Positions 34,501 to 46,500 of a DNA stretch of 64,000 nucleotides are shown piece by piece. A model generated the notes under the pieces. It worked only from the letters and a program-made list of their open reading frames with translations. It searched no databases and was not told where the DNA came from. Each line of letters opens with the position of its first letter. Position 1 is the stretch's first letter. This stretch comes from Dugong dugon (lineage: Eukaryota; Chordata; Mammalia; Sirenia; Dugongidae). Position numbers and translations under genes: made by a program. Location: the NCBI GenBank assembly GCA_030035585.1, contig CM057465.1, forward strand, positions 5,121,501 to 5,185,500, given 5' to 3'.

Positions 34501-37500
34501 ACAGACACGACCTTCCCCCAGAGCTGACGACGAGAGAGACTTCCCCTAGAGCTGGCGCCCTGGATTTGGACCTCCAGCCTCCTGAACTGTGAGAAAGTAA
34601 GTTTGTTCATTAAAGCCTCCCCTTGTGGCGTTTCTGTCACAGAAGCACTAGGAAACTAAGTAAAATGGGTGCGTAACAAACACTACAGGCATTTCACCAA
34701 ACTGTCCCCACACCTACAGGGCAGCCAGCGGAAGGACTTCTGGGCTGGACGCTCAAGAGCAAAACGGAGCCTGCCTGTTCCCCAGCCACTGGCAGCCCAC
34801 GGCTCAAATCTGCCTCCAAGGAATGATGTGTGAAAGGAGAGGCTGCAGGAATAAAAACCATCTCTCAGCTACAGCAGACTTCTGAAGTGTCCCCGGGGGC
34901 TCAGTGACTGCTGGCACCAAGGGCTCCAGCTCTGGGTTGGCTCCCGGGGTGCCTGATTTGACAGGACACAGCCTGCCTCGTTTTGCGCCCACCCAGCCTG
35001 ACATCAGGGTGGACAAGAAGGAGGGTCGGGGGGCAGCTGGGGAGTTGAGGTTGTGCAAAGGGGGAGGGGACGACAGAGCGGTGGGTACAAGGGAGGGGCG
35101 TGCTAGGTGGGGGAGCTGCCCAAGGAACCGCATAGGCGTGTGCAAGAAGCCCCATGCATCCACTCCGGGGCCTGTGCTCATGTGATCTCCCTCGTGGAGC
35201 TCAACCCCAGGCCCCTCTGCCTTCTGGAATGGGCTTCCTCCAAGTCCGCACCCCTAAGTCACTCCTGTGACGACAGCAGCAGCGAGCATGGGTTACATGC
35301 CTACTGCTGAGCACAGAGCTCTAAAGGTGCCCGCAGAGGGCCGCCAGGCTTCTCCAGAGCATGGAGCCCTATGGGCGCCCACAGGGGGCTACCAGGCTTC
35401 TTCCGAGCATGGGGCCCTAACAGCACACGCAGGGGGCCGCCAGGCTTCTCCTGAGCATGGAGCCCTAACAGCACCCACAGGAGGCCGCCAGGCTTCTCCC
35501 GAGCATGGAGCCCTAATGGCACCTGCAGGAGGTCGCCAGGCTTCTCCCGAGCATGGAGCCCTAACAGCACCTGCAGCGGGCCGCCAGGCTTCTCCCAAGC
35601 ATGGAGCCCTAATGGTGCCCACAGGGGGCCACTAGGCTTCTCTGGGCTCACAGCTCCCAGAACAACAGCAGGTACACCTGTGTCTGTACACCTCTGTGCC
35701 TGGTCCCAGGCTGTCACAATGCAGGTAGTGTCAGCCAATGACACACAGGTGGTGGGATGAACCCAGACCCCGGGCCTGACAGCCCCACCAGCCGTTTCCG
35801 GGGGTGACGTCCCAACAGCTGCAGAGAAGACTGGGGAGACCCGGTGCCAAGGGCAAGTCAGTGCGCAGGCCACCACCACCGCACAGATGTCTACGTCCCA
35901 GCACCCCATGCTCCCCTACACCGAGCACGCGGACCCCACACACGTGCCTAAGCAGCATGCTCCCCCAGCCTCTACCAGGGTCCCGGCATTCCCAGAGGAG
36001 CTGTGGTACAGAGATTCCCTGCCTGCTCTGCCCCCGCTCATGCAGACCTGCTGGGAGGTGGTGGGGAACCTCAGCAGAGACGCAGCCATCGGGGTTCACT
36101 GCGTAACCCTGTGTGTGTGTCAGAGCACAGAACCCCAGCCTGGCCCTTCACCATGAGCTGACCCCACCAGAGGATGAAGCTGCCCCCAGCCTCCTGCACC
36201 TCCTGGCGCTGCTGGGATGACCAATCGTTGACGTGCCTTCGCCTGAACACGCCCACAGAGCACGGACTTCACGCTGGGCTGTATGAAGTGCTGGGGGTGG
36301 TGCAGGAACAAAGCAGACACCCCCTGCCCGGAGCGGACATTCCAGTGTCACAGGGCGCGGCATCGCAGGTGAACAGGCTGGACTCTGGCCCCAGCCTGAC
36401 CAGTGGTCTTGGGGAGCCTTGTGGGCCCCTTGGTAGGCAGGACTGGTGTCCCCGGATACAGGTGGCGCACCGTTGATGGGGGTGTGGGGCACCTGAAGGC
36501 CTTTCCTCCCAGAGGAGCCCAAGCACCCGCTGGCACCAGGCAAGGCTACATCCTCACTTCCATCCTCGGCTCTGGAGCACCCCACCTCCTGGGCCTGGAA
36601 GCCGCAGCCAGCCTCCCTCTCAGGGCCACCGTGGAGTCCTGCTGGGCAAGGAGGTGGAGGCACAGCTCAGGTCAACTGCACAGAAACCGGCCGACCAGGT
36701 GCTCAGTGGATGAAGGCGGGGCAATGAGGTTCCTCTCCAAAGGTGGGCACTCACCTGAATGAGTCACCTGTGCCTCGCGCCAGCCTGCACGCCCAAGTCC
36801 AGAAACAGGCCTGGGTGCATTCTCCAAGAAAGCCACCGGCCTTGTTATGGCTTGAACTGTGTTCCCCCAAAAGTTATGCTGAAGTCCTAATCTCTGTACC
36901 TGTGAATGCAGCCCTGCTTGGAAAAAGGGGTTTTCTTTTGTCATGTATGTTAGGACTCCCTGGTGGCACAAACGGCTAAGTGCTCAACTACTGACCAGAA
37001 GGTTGAAGGTCTCAGTCCACCCAGAAAACCCGCTGCCGTCAAGTCAATTCTGACTCACAGCGACCCTACAGGACAGAGCAGAAGTGCCCCATAGGGTTTC
37101 CAAGGAGCAGCTGGTAGATTCAAACGGCCGACATTTTGGTTAGCAGCTAGCAGCCGGGCTCTTAACCACTGCACCACCAGGGCTCCAATCCACCCAGAGG
37201 TGCCTCAAAAGAAAGGCCTGGCGATCTGCTTCCAAAACGTCACAGCCTTGAAAACTACAGAGCACAGTTCTACTCTGCACACGTGGGGTCGCCATGAGTC
37301 AGGATCAACTCAACAGCAGCTGGTTTGGTTTTTGGGTTTTTGTTATGTTAACGATGTCATACCAGGCTAGGGTGGTCCTAAATCGAATCTCTTCTGAGTG
37401 GTTTTTTATAAAAAGAGCAGGACAGACACAGAGACACAACAGCGGGAAGACATGCCATGTGCAGACCCGTCTACGAGCAAAGGAACGGCGAGGATCGCCA

Positions 37501-40500
37501 GCAGACACCAGAAACGAGGCATCAACACGGCTGAGATCATAACTTAGACTTTGAGGCTCCGGGAACTGTGAGACAATAAGCTTCTGTTCCTTAAAGCCGT
37601 CCATTTGCAGTATATTTTGTTAGGGCAGCACTGGGTAATTAACTGAGGAGCCCTGGTGGTGCAGTGGCTAAGTGCTCAGCTGCTAACCAAAAGATCGGTG
37701 GTTCAAGCCCACCAGCCGCTCCGTGGGAAAAAGATGTGGCAGTCTGCTTCCATAAAGACTGCAGCCTTGGAAACCCTATGGGGCAGTTCTACTCTGTCCT
37801 ATATGGTCGCTATGAGTCGGAATAGACTGGACGGCAGTGGGATGGGCTGGGTTGGGTTCCTAAGACGGGCCTTTTAAACCACGTTTCTCTGTCTTCACAC
37901 GTGACAGGGACTGTTAGCACGGGGAAAACAGAGGTGGGAAATTTCACATTATCAGTCTAGCCCCTGGAAAGACGCGCTCCTAGCTGGGTTACCTGGGCAG
38001 AGGAAGAGCGCAAACTCGGAATGTTCTGGTACTTTCCCCGCCTGCTGGTCTAAGCCCCTCCACACCCACACGTGCCCCAATCCCAATGCCGTCCTTTGAT
38101 CCCGAGCCTTATCTGAAGGTCAAGGCTGCCCTGGAGGCCTCCTCTCCCTCCACATGCATTGGTGGGGGGTGCCCTCCAACCACCCCCACCTTCACTAACA
38201 TCCGTCCCTTGTTCTCACAGGAAACCACACTCTCCCTCACTCAGCAGCCCGGAACCCCCCTCCCCCGCCACGCTGAGCTTTGAAAGATCTACTTGCAGCA
38301 GCTCCAGCATGTGGTGGGGTGTCAGCTGGATGGGGGGCCTGTCACGGCCCCAGAGGCGGACGTAAACATGCGTGGACACACAGGTCCCTTCCCAAGACCT
38401 GCCTCGTGCACCACACTCACCCGCAAGTGTGCAAGGGCACGCTCCTCCCCCAAGTGTGCAAGGGCATGCTTTGCCTGCAAGTGTACAAATGCACACCCCA
38501 TCCACTAGTGTACAAATGCACATTCTGCCCCAGGTGTGCCAATGCACGCTCTGCCCACAAGGGATCTCAGAGCAGAAGGGCCCTCGGGCAGCTGAGGGAC
38601 CCAGTGTCCCCAATTCTGGCTCTCCCTGACAAACGTCCCTCTGCCTGCCTGGATGTCCCCAAGGGTGAACTCACCACCGTAACCCCCCCCCACACCCCGA
38701 GCTGTCCCTCCTTACCCCCTTTCTACCACTCCGTGGCCTACAACAGCACAAATCTGTTCCCACAGCTGTGGAGGTCAGACGTCCGACACAGGTCTCACGC
38801 AGCTAAAATCAAGGTGTAGGCAGGCCTGTGGAAGTTCCTTCTGGAGGCTCCAGGGGAGAACCTTTTTCTTCCCTTCTCCAGCTCCCAGAGGCCACCGCGG
38901 TGCTCCACAGGCCTCGGCTCACGGGCCCTCCTCCACCTTCAAAGCCAGCCATCCGGGCAGTGTCTTCCAGTCCCTGTGCTGCCATCATCACTGCTCCATC
39001 TCTGCCCCTCCTCCCCTCTCTTCTACTTACAGGGACCCTTGTGATGTCACAGGGCCCATCCAGGTGATCTGGGACATCTCCCATCTCAGGTCCTTCAGCG
39101 GACCAGCCATCCAGCCCCTCTGCCGTGCGGGCAGACACGTGCACAGGATCCGGGCATTAGCCCATGGGCATCTCTAGAAGCCATGATTCTGCTGACCACA
39201 CTCCCCCGGAGACCATAATCTGCAGCCAGAGGCGCTCCCGCCGGCCCAGGGAATAAGGGAGGGCCCTCGTGCCCCCACTTGGCCCAGGTGAGCTTCCCCT
39301 GGGGTCGGGTGCTCCTCTACAGAGCCGAGATCCTCCCCAGAGAACCAAAGCCCTCACTTCTCCAAGCCCAACACACCAGCCCCCTCTGCGCCCCCTCCCT
39401 CCACAGAGGCGGCCACGGACCAGCCCCTTCTCCAGCCAGCGAGGGGCCTGGCCACCCGGGGAGGCTGTCTGGGGCAGCGACCAACTCCTGGTGGCTTGGG
39501 CCCCCCGCAGACCAGCACCCTCCAACTCTGGCCAGCTAGCTTTCCCGTCAGCAGCAAAGCCATGGAACCTTCCGGGTAACAAAGACAGCTTGACAGAGAA
39601 AACCAGTCGGGAGTTCCTACTGTTTCCCTCCCACAAATTCCTCCTCTTACTGAGCCAACAGCTCCCCGCAGCGCCGGGCGACTCTTCACAAAGACTGAAA
39701 TACTGACAAGACCCCACCACCAGGGCTGATACTGGTCTGGCTCCCCACACGGTGACATATTTGGGTCAATGGCAGCACGCAGAGCACAGCTGCCACTTTC
39801 CAGGGGACGAAGGTGGTACAGATCCCCCGGCATCGATTCTCCCTTTTCCTCTCAGAGGAAGAAAACATGGGAGGGCCCGTTTTCTGCCAAGAGGGAAGTG
39901 CTGAGCTGGTCACTGAAAAGGTCACCTCTGTCACCCAGCCTCCCAAGGGGACCAGTCCTCTGGGAGCCACTGTGGCCATGGCACCCAGCCTTCTGCCTCT
40001 GGGTCTCTGTTCAGGCTCCCCTCCAAGTGCCCCCAGCCATTCCCTGGAGCCCTGGGCCCCAGTCCCCGGAAACCGTCCACTGCTATGAGTGCACAAGGTA
40101 CCCGCAGCCTCATGCCTGGGACCTCCTCATATACTGAGACCCCCACGAGCCCCCCAGAACAGTGCCCATCGTCCCTCTTCAGTTAAGGGCCGAGAGGGTC
40201 TCCTGGAGGATAGAGGTGAGGGGTGATGCCACACGCAGGTTGAGCAGTGGGCCCCTCAAATGCTCCCTGTATGGGTGCCCTCAGGCTGCTGTACCAGAGT
40301 TCCACACACCTAAACCCCATGCTGTTGAGTTGATCCCGACTCATAGCGACCCTAGAGGACAGAGTAGAACTGCTCCATAGGGTTTCCAAGGAGCGGCTGG
40401 TAGATTCAAACTGCCAACCTTTTCCTTAGCAGCAGAGCTCTTTACCACTGCGCCACCAGGGCTCCTCCACACACTTAGCAGCCTGATAGGTCCCTGGGTA

Positions 40501-43500
40501 GCACAAACGGTTAAGCGCTCCGCTGTTAAATGAAAGGCTAGTGGTTTGAATCCATCCAGTGGTGCCTGAGAAGAAAGCCCTGGTGATCTGCTTCCAAAAA
40601 ATCAGCCTTCAAAAACCCTATGGAGCCTGATACCAAAACCAGGTAAAGACATTACAAAAAAAGAAAATTACAGACCAATATCTCTCATGAACACAGACAC
40701 AAAAATCCTCAACAAAATTCTAGCCAATAGAATTCAACAACATATCAAAAAAATAATTCACCACAACCAAGTAGGATTCATACCAGGTATGCAGGGATGG
40801 TTCAACATTAGAAAACCAATCAATGTAATCCATCACATAAATAAAACAAAAGACAAGAACCACATGATCTTATCAATTGATGCAGAAAAGGCATTTGACA
40901 AAGTCCAACACCCATTCATGATAAAAACTCTCAGCAAAGAGGAACAGAAGGGAAATTCCTCAACATAATTAAGGGCATTTATACAAAGCCAACAGCCAAC
41001 ATCATCCTAAACGAAGAGAGTTTGAAAGCATTCCCCTTGAGAACAGGAACCAGACAAGGATGCCCTTCATCACCACTCTTATTCAACATTGTGCTGGAGG
41101 TCCTAGCCAGAGTAATTAGGCTAGGAAAAGAAATAAAGGGCATCCAAATTGGTAGGGAAGAAGTCAAAGTATCTCTGTTTGCAGATGATATGATCTTATA
41201 CACAGAAAACCCCAAAGAATCCACAAGAAAACTGCTGGAACTAATAGGAAGATTTCAGTGAAGTATCAGGATACAAGATAAACATACAAAAATCAGTTGG
41301 ATTCCTCTATACCAACAAAGAAAACTTTGAAGAGGAAATCAAATCAATACCATTTACAATAGCCCCCAAGAAGATAAAATACTTAGGAATAAATCTAACT
41401 AGAGACGTAAAAGACCTATATGAAGAAAACTACAAGACACTACTGTAGGAAACCGAAAAAGACCTATAAAAGTGGAAAACATACCTTGCTCATGGAAAGG
41501 AAGACTCAACATTGTGAAAATGTCAATTCTACCCAAAGTGATCTATAGAGACAACGCAATCCGGATCCAAATTCCAATGGCATTTTTAAATGAGATGGAG
41601 AAACAAATCATCAACTTCCTATGGAAAGGGAAGAGGCCCTGGATAAGTAAAGCATTACTCAAGAAGAAGAACAAAGGGGGAGGCCTCACACTACCTGATT
41701 TTAGAATCTATTATACCACCAGGGTAGTCAAAACAGCCTGGTACTGGTACAATGACAGATTCCAATGGAACAGAATTGAGAATCCAGATGTAAATTCATC
41801 CACCTATGAGCAGCTGATATTTGACAAAGGCCCAAGTCCATTAACTGGGGGAAAAGACAGCCTGTTTAACAAATGGTGCTGGCATAACTCTATATCCATC
41901 TGCAAAAAACTGAAACAAGACCCATACCTCAAACCATACACAAAAACTAACTCAAAATGGATCAAAGACTTAAATATAAAATTGAAAATGATAAAGATCA
42001 TGGAAGAAAAAATAGGGACAACGCTAGGAGCCCTAATACATGGCATAAACAGAATACAAAACATTACCAACAATGCACAAGCACCAGAAGAGAGACCAGA
42101 TAACTGGGAGCTCCTAAAAATCAAACACTTATGCTCATCAAAAGACCTCACCAATAGCGTCAGAAGACAACCTACAGACTGGGAAAAAATTTTTGGCTAT
42201 GACAAATCCAATCAGTGTCTAATCTCTAAAATCTACAAGATACTGCAAAATCTGAACAACGAAAAGACAAATAACCCAATTAAAAAATGGGCAAAGGATA
42301 TGAACAGGCACCTCACCAAAGAACACATTCAGGCAGTTAACAGACATATGAGGAAATGCTCACGATCATTAGCCATTAGAGAAATGCAAATCAAAACTAC
42401 AGTGAGATATCATCTCACCCTAACAAGGCTAGCGTTAATCAAAAAAACACAAAATAATAAATGTTGGAGAGGTTGTGGAGAAACTGGAACACTTATACAC
42501 TGTTGATGGGAATGCAAAATGGTACAACCACTTTGGAAACCGATTTGGCACTTCCTTAAAAAGCTAGAACTAGAAGTAACATATGATCCAGCAATCCCGC
42601 TCCTTGGAATATATCCTAGAGAAACAAGAGCCGTCACACAAATAGATATATGCCCACCCATGTTCACTGCAGCACTGTTCACAATAGCAAAAAGATGCAA
42701 ACAACCTAGATGCCCGTCAACGGACGAATGGAGAAACCAATTATGGTATGTTCACACAATGGAATACTACGCAATGATAAAGAACAACGATGAATCTGCA
42801 AAACATCTCGTAACATGGATGAATCTGGAAGGCATTACGCTGAGTGAAATCAGTCAGTCGCAAGAGGACAAATACTGTATGAAACCACTATTATAAGAAC
42901 TCAAGAAAAGGTTTAAACACAAAAGACAACATTCTTTGACGGTTACGGGGGTGGGGAGGGAGGGAGATGGGTATTCACTAACTAGACAGTAGACAAGAAT
43001 TACCTTAGGTGAACGGAAGGAAAACACACACTACAGGAGAAGTCAGCACAACCAGACTAAACCAAAAGCTAAAGTTTTCTGAATACAACCAAACACTTCA
43101 AGGGACAGAGTAGCAGGGGCAGGAGTCTGGGGACCATGGTTTCAGGGGACATAGAGGTTAATTGCCATAACAAAGTTTATTAAAAAAAATGTTCTGTATC
43201 CCACTTTGGTGAGTGGCCATCTAAGATACATCAATTGGTCCCAACCCACCTGGAGCAAAACACAGAAAATGCCACATAAACCAGAGACTTCATCAGCCTG
43301 AGACCAGGAGAACTAGATGGTGCCCAGCTACCACCAATGGACCGCCCTAACAGGGAACACAACAGAGAGTCCCTGACAGAGCAGGAGAAAAGTGGGGTGC
43401 AGAACTCAAATTCTAGTAAAAAGACCAGACCTAATGGTCTGAGACTGGAGGAACCCCAGAAATCATGGCACCCGGACTATCAGTCAACCGAGAAATAAAA

Positions 43501-46500
43501 CCATTCCTGAAGCTAACTCTTCAGACAAAGATTAGACTGGACTATGGGACATAAAATGATACTCGTGAAGAAAGTGCTTCTTAGCTCAAGTAGATAGATG
43601 TGATTAAACAAACAGCTCCTGTCTGGAGGTGAGATGAGAAGGCAAAAAGGGACAGGAGCTGGTTGAATGGACACGGGAAATTCAGGGTGGAAAGGAGGAG
43701 TGTGCCGTCACAGTATAGAGAGAGCAATTAGGGTCACATAACAATGTGTGTATAAATTTTTGTATGAGAAACTGAGTTGAACTGCAAACTTTCACTTAAA
43801 GCACAATTGAAAAAGAAAATCCTATGCAGCAGTTCTACTCTGTCACACGTGGTCGCCATGAGTTGGAATCAACTCAACGGCAGCTAGTTTGCTTTGGTTT
43901 TTTTAGTGGCCTAAAACAACACAAATTTATTACCCTACAGTTCTGGAGGTCAGAAGTCCAGGACAGGTCTCGCTGGGCTAAAAATCGAGGCATGGGCAGG
44001 GCTGGTTCCTTCAGGAGGCTCCAGGGAAGATCAGTTTCCTTGCATTTTCAAGCTTCTGGAGGCCGCCACTGTCCCTGGCCCGGGGCCCCAGCCAGCATGG
44101 CTTCCCTCCGACCTCGGATCCCGTCCTTACAGCTCCCCTGAGGCCCTGCCCCCCTGTTCCACTTGTAAGGCCCCATGCGATGCCACAGGCCCACCCAGGA
44201 AATCCCAGGTAGTCCCCCCTCTCAGATCCTTAATCACATCTGCAAAGTCCTCTTTGCCACGTGAGGTGACACGTTTGAGGACGTGGACGTCTCTGGAAGC
44301 CGTGATCCCGCCGGCCACACTCCCCTGGAGACAATGATCTGGGGCCAAAGGAACTCCGAGGGAGGGAGGGGGCACCCTCGTCGCCCCACCTGGCCCAGGT
44401 GGTGGACCTTCCTGTCCCTGTGGTCCCACAGGGTCACAAAACATGGGGAGCCCCCTCTAGCAGGGCAGATGACCCTCTGGGGGCGTGGGGTACCCAGAAG
44501 CCACACCCTCCCATCATCCTTCTCACCACCCAGCTGGGCCCCCAAGCCCACCATCACCCCGACATGCTGCATGCTCGGCAGACACCAGCAGCCCCCGGGC
44601 CACGGAAGTGCTCCCCGGCCTTCTCTAAACGCTTGTGAGAAAAGCATAGTCGAGGCGACACGTCTGGAGTCCCCGTGTGTTCGGTGTTCGCCGTGACCAT
44701 CTACAACGTGTGCTGACTCCATATGCTTGTGCGCTGCTCAGCAGAAAGGGGCCGCGCTCTCGTGAGACCCTCTGCCTGCACTACCCCCTCAGATTCCCAC
44801 TGCACCTGGCCGGGGAAACCACGCACGTGGGCAAGACGCACGCAATTTCATACCTGCCGGCAGCTACGCAAAGGGGTGGTTCACCTACCTAACAGGCGAA
44901 CTTCACCTATAACAAGTGAGGTTCACCTAAGTACAGGGGAGGTTCACCTAGGTAACAGCAGGTTCACTTAAATGCAGGTATGGCTCGCCTAGGTAATGGG
45001 AGAATCACCTAGGTAACGAGAGGTTCACTTACATAACAGGTGAGGCTCACCTAGGTAATGGGAGGGTCACCTAAGTACAGGTGAGGTTCACCTAGGTAAC
45101 GTAAGGTTCACTTAAGTGCAGGCGAGGCTCACCTAGGTAACAGGAGGTTCACCTAAGTACAGGTGAGGTTCACCTACGTAACAGGTGACGCTCACCTAGT
45201 AACAGGGAGGCCCACTTAAGTATAGGTGAACTCTCCATCAGTAAAGGCTGCACCCCCAGCACATCAAAACCACGAAATCACAGCTCTGCTGGGCTGGACT
45301 ACCGCTTGATTGAAGGTTTGGGGTTACCCAGGTCACAGGCTCAGCTCCAAGGAGGGGGCGGCCATCACAGGCTGAGCTCTTGGGGTGGTGTCAGCTGACA
45401 CAGTACAGGCTGCTGGGGCCTGCCAGGGGCAAGGGAGCCGAGGAAGGTCACAGGGCGCCAAAATGCCCGGGCCAAGGAATGAGTCAGACCTCAAGGGTGC
45501 ACCCTGGAGAGAGAACTCTGTACCGCCATCCCTAAGTTCCCTTCACTGGGTTTCGGCTAATGAAGACGCCCACATGAGCAGGTCAGAGGGCTCTGTGGCC
45601 CACGGCCAGACACCAGGACGGACAGTGAACTGCGCAGGTGGGGGTGCCGGCCCCCACTGAGGGGAAGAGGCCTGTCCCCACTCCCCAACCCCAACAGCGG
45701 AGGGCCAGCAGAGTGTGACCAGGGAAAGGAACGCACCCAGGAACAATACATGAGGCCGGAGGGACCCTCGGACCCGCAGGGGTCACCCTGAGCTCATCCA
45801 AATGCTGCGTCCATACAGCCAGATGTCTAAACAATCCGTGTCACTGACGCTTCCGCTGTGCACACAACCACTGGCCACTGCTTTCAAAGGGACCCGGCAA
45901 AATGAGCTACCACCATGCAGACCCCTGAAAACAGGAGGAACCTGCCATAACTAAGTCTTTCCTATAGAAATGGCCCAGGACAGAGGCTGGAGGAGGCTAC
46001 CCTCAGATCTCCCCCACCCACCCTGTGTCTGGGAGGAGAGGGACAGAGCAGCAAAGTCACTGGTGACTCTGGCGTGCCCCCAAGAACATCCTCTGAAGTG
46101 CACACTGGCCAACCCCAAATCAATGCAGCAGACGAGACCGCCTGGCCTCGGCCACCGCCGTCCAGGGAGCAGGGCCACAGCTGAAGGCAGCCACCCAGAC
46201 CCTACCTCTCCTGCCCCACGGGGAAGTTACTGAGAGGAAGGAATACAGAGCTGGAGGCTATTTTTAAAACTGCAAAAGTAGAACTCTCAAGCAGGAATCC
46301 TCTTGGCACCCAATTCAACAGGCCCCACTTCAACCAGAAATAAAAATCAAGTGATGATCCTTAAATAAAACTCCTTTCCAGCAAACCAGGCGGGCAGACT
46401 CAGGGGCTACACAGAAAGCTCCCCTGCCACCTGGCCAGAGCAGGGGGTCAGCATACCTGCAGGCCCCGCCCCGCCCCAGGCTCTGCCCCTTCTCCTCCTC

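Larger units (their letters stand above)
33677..34660 (+). mobile_element. MaLR-type solo LTR, heavily interrupted
   Basis: Left end 'tgatggattgacttttgtcc' at 33677 and right end 'tcacagaagcactaggaaac' near 34660 match the ends of the other LTRs here. It is broken by a minus SINE (33790-33926), MER5-like sequence and a plus SINE (34196-34327). Confidence 0.65.
36843..37645 (+). mobile_element. MaLR-type solo LTR interrupted by nested SINEs
   Basis: Starts TGTTATGGCTTGAACTGTGT and ends near 'gcagcactgggtaattaact'. The LTR resumes after 37335 at 'gttatgttaacgatgtcata'. SINEs at 36951-37335 lie inside it. Confidence 0.75.

Noticed and set aside
41472-42506. 344-codon frame as a host gene
   Set aside because: It is the C-terminal part of L1 ORF2 in a 5'-truncated copy with broken reading frames up- and downstream.
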